A stretch of 5,826 nt of DNA from Pseudomonas sp. GTDB taxonomy: Bacteria > Pseudomonadota > Gammaproteobacteria > Pseudomonadales > Pseudomonadaceae. Position 1 is the first letter of the stretch. Each line of letters begins with the position of its first letter. A program made the translations under genes and the position numbers. The stretch lies in NCBI GenBank assembly GCA_030654635.1, contig JAURXE010000641.1, positions 1-5,826 of the forward strand. Direction: 5' to 3'. Shown here piece by piece: positions 1 through 5,793 of this stretch. A model generated the notes under the pieces. It was not told the DNA's origin. It did not search any database and saw nothing but the letters and a program-made list of their open reading frames with translations.

Positions 1-1
1 G

Positions 2-1114
2 GCCATTATTGCCCGTGAACTGGGTATTCCGGCGGTGGTCGGTTGCGGCAATGCGACCCACATTTAGCAAGACGGTCAGGGCGTTACCGTGTCCTGCGCC
101 GAGGGTGACACTGGCTTTATCTTCGAAGGCGAGCTGGGTTTTGATATCCGCAAGAATTCGGTCGATGCCATGCCGGATCTGCCGTTCAAGATCATGATGA
201 ACGTCGGCAACCCCGATCGCGCCTTCGATTTCGCCCAGTTGCCTAATGAAGGTGTGGGTCTGGCGCGGCTCGAATTCATCATCAATCGCATGATTGGCGT
301 GCACCCCAAGGCGCTACTGAACTTCGCCAGCTTGCCGGCAGAGATCAAGGATAGCGTCGAGAAACGCATCGCCGGTTATGGCGATCCGGTGGGCTTCTAT
401 GTCGAGAAGCTGGTCGAGGGCATCAGCACCTTGGCGGCGGCCTTCTGGCCGAAGAAGGTGATAGTGCGGCTGTCGGACTTCAAGTCCAACGAGTACGCCA
501 ACTTGATCGGCGGCAAACTGTACGAGCCGGAAGAAGAAAACCCGATGCTGGGTTTCCGTGGCGCCTCGCGCTATATCAGCGAATCCTTCCGTGATTGCTT
601 CGAGCTTGAATGCCGGGCGCTGAAGAAAGTCCGCAATGAGATGGGTCTGACCAACGTCGAGATCATGGTGCCGTTCGTACGCACCTTGGGCGAAGCCAGT
701 CAGGTGATTGATCTGTTGGCCAGCAACGGCTTGTCCCGTGGCGAAAATGGCCTGCGCGTGATTATGATGTGCGAACTGCCCTCCAATGCGATTCTGGCCG
801 ATGAGTTCCTCGAGTTCTTCGATGGCTTCTCGATCGGTTCCAACGATTTGACCCAGCTCACCCTGGGCCTCGATCGCGATTCGGGGATCATCGCGCACCT
901 GTTTGATGAGCGTAATCCGGCGGTTAAAAAGCTGCTGTCGAATGCCATTCAGGCGTGCCGTAAGGCCAATAAATACATTGGTATCTGCGGTCAGGGCCCG
1001 TCCGATCATCCCGATTTGGCCAAGTGGTTGATGGAGCAGGGGATTGAAAGCGTTTCGCTGAACCCCGATTCGGTGCTCGATACCTGGTTGTTCCTGGCTG
1101 AAAGCCAGGCGTAA
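2..1114 (+). pseudogene. ppsA: Phosphoenolpyruvate synthase, C-terminal part, interrupted by an in-frame amber codon
   Basis: PEP synthase makes phosphoenolpyruvate from pyruvate and ATP in the cytoplasm, via a phosphohistidine on a swivelling domain; it feeds gluconeogenesis. The frame starting at base 2 reads AIIARELGIPAVVG, which in the family directly follows the phosphorylated His (just outside the window). TAG at 65-67 then stops the frame, after which it runs open to TAA at 1112-1114. Numbering the downstream ORF from GTG at 89 (341 residues), the PEP/pyruvate-binding TIM barrel shows [14 protein letters not shown] (126-139), MCELPSN (227-233), the PEP-utiliser signature [11 protein letters not shown] (247-257) and the catalytic-Cys motif [11 protein letters not shown] (298-308, Cys300). 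The usual length is about 790 residues, so roughly 420 lie upstream. Downstream residues look fully conserved, so the lesion is either very recent or a sequencing error. GTG 89 lacks a convincing ribosome-binding site, and a product starting there would lack the His domain. Family identity is certain; pseudogene status is inferred. Confidence 0.85.
65..67 (+). other. In-frame TAG nonsense codon within ppsA
   Basis: The frame reads [20 protein letters not shown], and homologues have an uninterrupted run with Leu or a similar residue here. A single T-to-A change in a TTG codon (ATT TTG CAA to ATT TAG CAA) would explain it. The frame is the same on both sides, so this is a substitution and not an indel. 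Confidence 0.9.
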
Positions 1115-1128
1115 TCGCATTACTTAAC

Positions 1129-1157
1129 AAAAGGACGGGGCATTCCCGTCTTTTTTT
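1129..1157 (+). terminator. Rho-independent terminator after ppsA
   Basis: The stem GACGGG (1134-1139) pairs with CCCGTC (1145-1150) around a 5-base loop, and seven T follow (1151-1157). The preceding AAAAG (1129-1133) can pair with the T-run, which lengthens the stem and could also stop transcription from the opposite strand. It lies 19 bases past the ppsA stop codon. Confidence 0.88.
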
Positions 1158-1171
1158 ATGCCAGAAACACT

Positions 1172-2161
1172 ATGCAAAGCAGCAGTGAACTATTTCCCGT
1201 GGCGCTGATGAGCGCCGAGTTTCGTAATGACCTGACCGAAGACGTTTATCGTCTAAAGCCCGGCAATAGCCCGGATTCAACCGTCGAGTTAGCGCTGACT
1301 CGCTTGGGCTTGCCAGGTTTTGAGCAGGCTCGTGGCGTGCCAGTCATTCTGCTGCATGGCAGTTTCTCTAATCGGCGTTTTTGGTATTCGCCCAAGGCCA
1401 TTGGCTTGGGCGCGCATTTGGCGCGCAGTGGTTTTGATGTGTGGATTGCCGAGATGCGCGGGCATGGCTTGTCGCCACGTAATCAGCACTACAAGGCTAA
1501 TCGGGTCAGTGACTACGCCCGCTATGATCTGCCGGCAATCGCCGCTTTTGTCCGCGAGAAAACCCTGCAGGCGCCGCACTGGATTGGCCATTCACTCGGC
1601 GGCACGACACTGACCGCCGCCTTGGGTGGGCATTATTTGAGCGAGCAAGACGCGGCCTCCGTGGCGCTGTTTGGCAGTCAAATTAGCCGGGTCTATTGGC
1701 CGCTGAAAATGCCGCCGGTGGAGTGGGGTGGGCGCTTGTTGCTCAAGCGTTTTGCGCATATTTCCGGCTCAAGGCTTAAGCGCGGACCAGAAGATGAACC
1801 TATCGGCCTAGCCTTAGAAAGCCTGCGCTGGCACGGCTTGTTTGGCCGTTTTGGCGACACCGAGCGCGACTGGTGGGCCGGGCTTGCCGAGGTTAAGGTG
1901 CCGGTGTTGGCGGTGAGTGCCGAGGGCGATCGACAGGATCCACCTTGGGCGTGCCGCAAACTGCTCAAACAGTTTGGCTCGGCGATCCGCGAATATCTTT
2001 GTCTGGGGCGCAAGACTGGTTTTACTGACGATTTTGGCCATGTGGAAATGCTGGTGAGCAAGCAGGCGCAACGTGAAGTCTGGCCTCTGGTTGAGCATTG
2101 GTTGCGCCAGCAGTGTTTGCCTGCGGCGTTTCAGCCGGTGCCAGACACGGCTAAGCTGTAA
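1172..2161 (+). CDS. Alpha/beta-hydrolase (probable esterase or lipase-like)
   Basis: This is a 329-residue cytoplasmic-looking serine hydrolase with no evident signal peptide. Fold landmarks appear in order: oxyanion-hole strand VILLHGSFSN (58-67), DVWIAEMRGHGLSP (89-102), nucleophile elbow GHSLGG (139-144, Ser141), acid-bearing strand VLAVSAEGD (245-253, Asp253) and the C-terminal histidine in DDFGHVEM (286-293, His290). Together these form a complete Ser-Asp-His triad. The substrate cannot be read from the sequence. The family includes esterases, lipases and other ester or thioester hydrolases; the homologue in the same place in P. aeruginosa (PA1771) is annotated only as a probable esterase/lipase. 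The ATG at 1172 has no good ribosome-binding site and lies only 14 bases after the ppsA terminator. A later in-frame ATG at 1208 (Met13) is an alternative. The hydrolase core begins after residue 50 either way. Confidence 0.88.
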   Translation: MQSSSELFPVALMSAEFRNDLTEDVYRLKPGNSPDSTVELALTRLGLPGFEQARGVPVILLHGSFSNRRFWYSPKAIGLGAHLARSGFDVWIAEMRGHGLSPRNQHYKANRVSDYARYDLPAIAAFVREKTLQAPHWIGHSLGGTTLTAALGGHYLSEQDAASVALFGSQISRVYWPLKMPPVEWGGRLLLKRFAHISGSRLKRGPEDEPIGLALESLRWHGLFGRFGDTERDWWAGLAEVKVPVLAVSAEGDRQDPPWACRKLLKQFGSAIREYLCLGRKTGFTDDFGHVEMLVSKQAQREVWPLVEHWLRQQCLPAAFQPVPDTAKL

Positions 2162-2165
2162 CGCT

Positions 2166-2184
2166 GCCCCGGGAACGGGGCTTT
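2166..2184 (+). terminator. Probable terminator after the hydrolase gene
   Basis: A perfect 6-bp GC stem, GCCCCG (2166-2171) with CGGGGC (2176-2181), closes a GGAA tetraloop of the stable GNRA type. Only three T follow. The strong stem 4 bases past the stop codon suggests termination, but the short T-tract makes it weaker than the ppsA terminator. Confidence 0.6.
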
Positions 2185-2220
2185 CAGATCGTGGTCGACA
2201 GCTGATGCTCTAGGTGTTCG

Positions 2221-2248
2221 AGCCGTAATTTTGCAGCCTTTGCGGCTG
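2221..2248 (+). other. Mutually exclusive small hairpins upstream of rraA
   Basis: AGCCG (2221-2225) can pair with CGGCT (2243-2247), or CAGCC (2234-2238) can pair with GGCTG (2244-2248); the two pairings exclude each other. Stems are only 5 bp, so this may be chance. The rest of the 149-base gap holds an AT-rich stretch (about 2260-2297) before the rraA ribosome-binding site, but no promoter boxes I can defend. Confidence 0.25.
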
Positions 2249-2310
2249 GTCTATCAGGGCGATCGAATTGGTATTGATGTTTAATTTTTGATTTTTAGCG
2301 GAGTTTTACC

Positions 2311-2799
2311 ATGCACTACATAACCCCAGATTTGTGCGACGCCTATCCAGAACTGGTACAGGTGGTTGAACCGATGTTCAGTAATTTCGGCGGCCGCGAC
2401 TCCTTTGGTGGCGAGATAGTCACCATCAAATGCTTCGAAGATAACTCCTTGGTCAAGGATCAAGTCGAGCTGAACGGCAAAGGCAAGGTCCTGGTGGTCG
2501 ATGGTGGCGGTTCGCTGCGCCGCGCTTTGCTCGGCGACATGCTGGCCGAAAAAGCCGCCAAAAATGGCTGGGAAGGCTTGCTGGTGTACGGCTGCGTTCG
2601 CGACGTCGATGTGATAGCGCAAACCCATCTGGGCGTGCAGGCATTGGCCAGCCATCCAATGAAAACCGACAAACGCGGTATTGGTGATTTGAATGTGGCA
2701 GTAACCTTTGGCGGCGTAACTTTTCGTCCGGGTGAGTACGTATATGCCGACAACAATGGCGTTATCGTCTCGCCACAAGCGCTGACTATGCCTGCTTAA
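2311..2799 (+). CDS. rraA: RraA family protein: regulator of RNase E activity / HMG-aldolase fold
   Basis: The 162-residue length matches E. coli RraA (161), and the protein opens with the typical [13 protein letters not shown]. RraA binds RNase E and inhibits its mRNA decay activity. The same fold serves as 4-hydroxy-4-methyl-2-oxoglutarate aldolase and oxaloacetate decarboxylase, and older annotations call it MenG. Visible landmarks are [13 protein letters not shown] (24-36), [20 protein letters not shown] (60-79) and GCVRDVDVI (94-102). Asp76 followed by twenty residues and then Arg97-Asp98 fits the metal/substrate motif described for the aldolase superfamily. The start is supported by GGAG at 2300-2303, seven bases before ATG. 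It appears to be monocistronic: a probable terminator precedes it, and a 76-base gap precedes cmaX. Which activity matters in vivo cannot be told from the sequence. Confidence 0.95.
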   Translation: MHYITPDLCDAYPELVQVVEPMFSNFGGRDSFGGEIVTIKCFEDNSLVKDQVELNGKGKVLVVDGGGSLRRALLGDMLAEKAAKNGWEGLLVYGCVRDVDVIAQTHLGVQALASHPMKTDKRGIGDLNVAVTFGGVTFRPGEYVYADNNGVIVSPQALTMPA

Positions 2800-2875
2800 T
2801 GATTCGCCAGCCTATTTTGCGCGGGTGTTCTAACACTGGGCTTGCGGCTGTGCTTGGCACGCCATGGAAATAGCA

Positions 2876-3871
2876 ATGCACGAAGATGTAAACGAGGCGT
2901 GCGGCCTGGTGCAGGGGTTTGTGCTGGATGGCGCCGGCGGGGCTCGCGAGCTTGGCTGTGAGGATTTGGATCAGCTGATCTTGCAGCCTGATGAAAGTCT
3001 TTGGCTGCACTGGGATCGCAGTCATCCGCTGGCGCAAGAGTGGTTGCGTCAGCACAGCGGGCTCAGTGAGTTCAGCTGCGACTTGCTGCTCGAAGAAAAC
3101 ACCCGGCCACGATTATTGAGCTTGCCGGCCGATGAGATGCTGCTGTTTTTACGTGGGGTCAATCTCAATCCGGGTGCCGAGCCTGAGGATATGGTCTCGG
3201 TGCGCATTTTTGCTGACGCTCAACGCGTTATCTCCATGCGCATGCGGCCCTTGCGGGCGGTCAGCGACTTGGTTGAGCAGTTCAGTCAGGGGCGCGGGCC
3301 GAAGAATACCTCGGACTTGATTCTGGGCTTGGCCACTCAGCTCACCAGTAAGATCGAAACCTTGGTGGTGGGGCTCACCGAGCCGGTTGATGTTGAGGAG
3401 GAGCGCATCGATAACGATGTGCGTTACGTTCCTGATCATGCACAGCTGCAGCAAATTCGCCGTCGTTCGGCCAGCCTGCGACGCTTTCTGGCACCGCAAC
3501 GGGATATATATGCGCAGCTGGCCAGCAATAAACGCGCCTGGTTCAGCCCTGATGCCTGTGGTTACTGGAATGAGTTAAATAACCACCTGACCCGCTATCT
3601 GGAAGAGCTTGAGCTGATTCGTGAGCGGGTTGCGCTGATTCTGGAGTCCGAACACCGGCGCATGTCCGAGCAAATGAATCGCACCATGTACCGCTTCGGC
3701 ATCATTACTGGTTTTTTCCTGCCGCTGAGTTTTTTAACCGGTTTGCTAGGCATTAACGTCGGCGGTATTCCGGGGGCGGAGTTGCCCTATGCCTTTATCC
3801 TGGTGTGCATATTGATGGGCGCCTTGACCTTCGGCCAGTGGTGGTTGTTTCGCCGCTTGCGCTGGCTATGA
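2876..3871 (+). CDS. cmaX: CorA/ZntB-family divalent cation transporter CmaX
   Basis: This inner-membrane protein has 331 residues from this start. CorA/ZntB proteins form pentameric channels or transporters for Mg2+, Zn2+ or related cations, with a large cytoplasmic N-domain and two C-terminal helices. A soluble, charged domain occupies about residues 1-270. It ends in a long helix (HLTRYLEELELIRERVALIL, about 237-256). Membrane segments follow at about 275-295 and 305-324, and a short basic tail (FRRLRWL) closes the protein. The signature GLLGINVGGIPG (289-300) has GIN in place of CorA's GMN, and its GGIPG tail is more like ZntB. I chose ATG 2876 because GGAA (2866-2869) lies six bases before it. 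An ATG at 2864 would add four residues but has no ribosome-binding site. It is first in a tight cmaX-crfX-cmpX group. The ion carried is not deducible. Confidence 0.9.
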   Translation: MHEDVNEACGLVQGFVLDGAGGARELGCEDLDQLILQPDESLWLHWDRSHPLAQEWLRQHSGLSEFSCDLLLEENTRPRLLSLPADEMLLFLRGVNLNPGAEPEDMVSVRIFADAQRVISMRMRPLRAVSDLVEQFSQGRGPKNTSDLILGLATQLTSKIETLVVGLTEPVDVEEERIDNDVRYVPDHAQLQQIRRRSASLRRFLAPQRDIYAQLASNKRAWFSPDACGYWNELNNHLTRYLEELELIRERVALILESEHRRMSEQMNRTMYRFGIITGFFLPLSFLTGLLGINVGGIPGAELPYAFILVCILMGALTFGQWWLFRRLRWL

Positions 3872-3924
3872 CGTGACTTGCTTGCGTCTCAATGCGTCTA
3901 GCCGACATGACCCTAGAGGTGCGT

Positions 3925-4170
3925 ATGCACGATCCTTTTGAACAGTCCCTGCGTGAGCTACTCAACACTGCGCCATCGACTCATGATGACGATGCGTGCC
4001 TGGGTCGGGTATTGAAAACAGCCAATCGGCAAATTGGCGCTGGCGAAATTTTTAGCCTGGTCGGCCATTGGTTCGGCGCCACCATGCTGGCAGTCAGCAA
4101 AGGCTCCCCCCATCTCGCCCCTGTATCACGGCGTAAAGCCACCAACAGCACTGCTAATAAGGCTGATTAA
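3925..4170 (+). CDS. crfX: Small conserved protein CrfX (CfrX)
   Basis: An 81-residue protein of unknown biochemical function, recognised by its position between cmaX and cmpX and by the start MHDPFEQSLRELL. An acidic N-terminal helix (1-14) is followed by the patch DDDACLGRVLKTANRQIGAG (21-40). A hydrophobic, possibly amphipathic segment comes next (EIFSLVGHWFGATMLAVS, 41-58), and the tail is basic and Ser/Thr-rich. The hydrophobic stretch is short with a central His-Trp, so membrane or partner association is possible but a true transmembrane helix is doubtful. ATG 3925 is preferred because AGAGGT (3915-3920) lies just before it. The frame is open back to an ATG at 3892, but that start has no ribosome-binding site. 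Its stop is 2 bases before cmpX, so the two are probably translationally coupled. Confidence 0.85.
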   Translation: MHDPFEQSLRELLNTAPSTHDDDACLGRVLKTANRQIGAGEIFSLVGHWFGATMLAVSKGSPHLAPVSRRKATNSTANKAD

Positions 4171-4172
4171 TT

Positions 4173-4997
4173 ATGGAATTTGATCCGGTAACACAAGGCT
4201 TGGTCGGCGCTATGGCAGCGGTTTGGTCAAAGGTGGCAGTTTTCATCCCGAACCTGATTGTGGCGATGGTTCTGGTCTTGCTCGGCTTTGTGCTGGCTAA
4301 ATTGCTCGATACCTTGCTCTCCAAGGTGTTGGCTAAAATTGGCCTGGATCGCCTGATGGCGGGTACCGGTCTCACCAAGTTGCTGGCTCGGGTAGGTATT
4401 CAGGTACCGGTTTCGACCCTGATCGGCAAAATCATTTACTGGTTTGTGCTGCTGGTGTTTTTGGTTTCGGCAGTTGATCAGCTGGGGCTTGAGCGTGTCT
4501 CGGCAACCCTCGACGTGCTGGCCTTGTATGTGCCCAAGGTGTTTGGCGCGGCGTTAATTCTGCTGGCCGGCGTATTGGCGGCGCAGTTGCTTAGTGGGCT
4601 GGTACGTGGCGCTGCCGAAGCTGTTGGGCATGAGTATGCCAATGGCTTGGCGCGGATTGCTCAGTGGCTGATTATTATCATCAGCCTTTCGGTGGCGATT
4701 GGGCAGCTGGAGGTGAAAACCGAGTTGCTCAACAACGTAATTGCCATTGTGCTGATTTCGGTTGGTTCGGCTGTGGCGCTGGCGTTAGGCCTAGGCAGTC
4801 GGCAGATTGCTGGGCAAATCCTGGCCGGCATTTATGTTCGTGAGCTTTATGAAGTAGGGCAACAAATTCAGGTGGGTGAGGTCGAAGGCCAGATTGAAGA
4901 GATCGGTACGGTGAAAACCATCGTGCTGACCGAGGCTGGCGAACTGGTTTCGCTGGCCAATCGGGTACTGCTCGAGCAGCGTGTCAGCAGTCGCTAA
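4173..4997 (+). CDS. cmpX: MscS-like mechanosensitive channel family membrane protein CmpX
   Basis: A 274-residue inner-membrane protein with about five hydrophobic segments (about 22-44, 86-103, 118-142, 160-178, 188-208). The first resembles the 'TM helix' repeat found in conserved small MscS relatives. The last runs into a glycine/alanine-rich helix, GSAVALALGLGSRQIAGQIL (198-217), which resembles the pore-lining helix of MscS. A short beta-domain follows (about 225-268, containing VGEVEGQIEEIGTV). The large C-terminal cytoplasmic cage of full MscS is absent. The family is linked to membrane tension and osmotic stress; in P. aeruginosa cmpX affects SigX activity and membrane fluidity (recalled from literature). 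It follows crfX by 2 bases, with AAGG (4159-4162) as a weak, somewhat distant ribosome-binding site, so coupling to crfX is likely. Channel activity is inferred from family alone. Confidence 0.9.
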   Translation: MEFDPVTQGLVGAMAAVWSKVAVFIPNLIVAMVLVLLGFVLAKLLDTLLSKVLAKIGLDRLMAGTGLTKLLARVGIQVPVSTLIGKIIYWFVLLVFLVSAVDQLGLERVSATLDVLALYVPKVFGAALILLAGVLAAQLLSGLVRGAAEAVGHEYANGLARIAQWLIIIISLSVAIGQLEVKTELLNNVIAIVLISVGSAVALALGLGSRQIAGQILAGIYVRELYEVGQQIQVGEVEGQIEEIGTVKTIVLTEAGELVSLANRVLLEQRVSSR

Positions 4998-5028
4998 TAC
5001 GCTAAACCCTGCTAATGTATGTCGCTAA
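4993..5028 (+). repeat. Four GCTAA repeats at the cmpX 3' end
   Basis: GCTAA occurs at 4993-4997, 5001-5005, 5011-5015 and 5024-5028, with start-to-start spacings of 8, 10 and 13 bases. The first copy contains the cmpX stop codon. The cluster lies in the 90-base gap before sigX. It could be a binding site or chance in a short AT-richer stretch. I find no terminator and no good sigma-70 promoter in the gap (4998-5087), so sigX may be read at least partly from the cmpX transcript. Confidence 0.3.
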
Positions 5029-5087
5029 TCCAGTCCTTTGGGGTATGGGTTGTGGCGGTTTTGACCTGACTGTCGGCCCACTTCGTT

Positions 5088-5678
5088 TTGAATAAAACTC
5101 AAGCGCTATCCTCGCGTTACGATCCCCGCGAACTCTCTGATGAGGAGTTGGTAGCGCGGGCGAATGTCGAGTTACTGCACATCACCCGTGCCTACGAAGA
5201 ATTGATGCGCCGCTACCAGCGCACCCTATTCAATGTCTGCGCCCGTTATTTGGGTAGCGAACGTGATGCCGATGATGTTTGCCAAGAGGTCATGCTTAAG
5301 GTTTTGTATGGTCTAAAGAACTTCGAAGGCAAGTCCAAGTTTAAAACATGGCTCTATAGCATTACTTATAACGAGTGTATTACCCAATACCGTAAAGAGC
5401 GCCGCAAACGCCGCTTGCTTGATGCGTTAAGCCTTGATCCGCTGGAAGAGGCGATAGAAGAGAAGCCGGTTAAGGCCGAAGACCGTGTAGGGCTGGATCG
5501 TTGGCTGGTGCATGTCAACCCGATTGATCGCGAGATTCTCGTGCTGCGTTTTGTCGCAGAACTGGAGTTTCAAGAGATTGCGGACATCATGCACATGGGC
5601 CTTAGTGCCACGAAAATGCGTTACAAAAGAGCACTGGATCGCTTGCGTGAGAAATTTGCTGATGCTACCGATGAATAG
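5088..5678 (+). CDS. sigX: ECF sigma factor SigX
   Basis: This 196-residue extracytoplasmic-function sigma factor directs RNA polymerase to envelope and membrane-lipid genes and, in pseudomonads, to oprF. Region 2 spans about residues 35-108. It includes QRTLFNVCARYL (44-55), the core-binding DADDVCQEVMLKVL (60-73) and the -10-recognising FKTWLYSITYNECITQYRK (85-103). An acidic linker follows (about 113-135). Region 4 (about 136-190) carries LDRWLVHVNPIDREILVLR and the helix-turn-helix FQEIADIMHMGLSATKMRYK (161-180). The start is TTG at 5088: a stop at 5067-5069 closes the frame upstream, the only other non-standard option is CTG 5070, and the MNK...SSRYDPRELSDEELVARA start matches the P. aeruginosa protein. 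No ribosome-binding site is visible before it. No anti-sigma gene is adjacent, so control probably comes through other means, perhaps the neighbouring membrane proteins. Confidence 0.95.
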   Translation: MNKTQALSSRYDPRELSDEELVARANVELLHITRAYEELMRRYQRTLFNVCARYLGSERDADDVCQEVMLKVLYGLKNFEGKSKFKTWLYSITYNECITQYRKERRKRRLLDALSLDPLEEAIEEKPVKAEDRVGLDRWLVHVNPIDREILVLRFVAELEFQEIADIMHMGLSATKMRYKRALDRLREKFADATDE

Positions 5679-5793
5679 TTAGGTGAAAATTTCATTTATA
5701 TCGGGCTTTGCTGTGTTAAAGTCCGCTGCTAAGTTGTACTTGATTGTGTACAGCTGCAATTTTGAACAATTTCACCACGATAGGAATTTACGG
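5679..5793 (+). promoter_or_regulatory. sigX-oprF intergenic region, expected to hold the oprF promoters and leader
   Basis: In P. aeruginosa oprF is transcribed from its own promoters in this gap, one of them SigX-dependent. Here the 115 bases hold an AT-rich block (5684-5701), a hairpin (5702-5725), an inverted repeat TGTAC/GTACA (5735-5739, 5748-5752) and the oprF ribosome-binding site AGGA (5782-5785, eight bases before ATG). A weak sigma-70 candidate is TTGCTG (5708-5713), 16 bases, TAAGTT (5730-5735) with an extended-10 TGC. I cannot identify the SigX boxes with confidence. There is no terminator with a T-run, so read-through from sigX into oprF is possible. Confidence 0.5.
5702..5725 (+). 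other. Hairpin between sigX and oprF
   Basis: CGGGCTTT (5702-5709) pairs with AAAGTCCG (5718-5725): eight pairs including one G-T wobble, around an 8-base loop that a further G-T pair can tighten. No T-run follows, so it is not a classic terminator. It could protect the sigX mRNA 3' end, attenuate read-through, or overlap a promoter. Confidence 0.55.

Noticed and set aside
65..67. Recoding of TAG (pyrrolysine or programmed read-through) in ppsA
   Set aside because: Pseudomonas is not known to carry pyrrolysine machinery, and PpsA has no known recoding; mutation or sequence error is far simpler.
314..1120. Long open frame on the minus strand opposite ppsA (268 codons)
   Set aside because: It is a codon-bias shadow of ppsA: the plus-strand frame carries full PEP synthase motifs, and the minus-strand product resembles no family I know.
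1693..2098. Minus-strand open frames opposite the hydrolase gene
   Set aside because: Overlapping shadows with low-complexity, Ser/Arg/Pro-rich translations and no start signals; the plus strand holds a complete catalytic triad.
2281..2778. Minus-strand open frame opposite rraA (165 codons)
   Set aside because: Mirrors the conserved rraA gene; no ribosome-binding site or family resemblance.
2855..2871. TTGGCACG, resembling the -24 box of an RpoN promoter before cmaX
   Set aside because: No GC-containing -12 box at the required distance, and the element runs into the start of the gene.
3892..3924. Eleven-residue N-terminal extension of crfX from ATG 3892
   Set aside because: No ribosome-binding site there, whereas ATG 3925 has AGAGGT at good spacing and begins the recognised CrfX sequence.
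5061..5093. TTGACC as a sigma-70 -35 box for sigX
   Set aside because: No acceptable -10 at 16-18 bases; transcription would also begin inside the sigX coding region.
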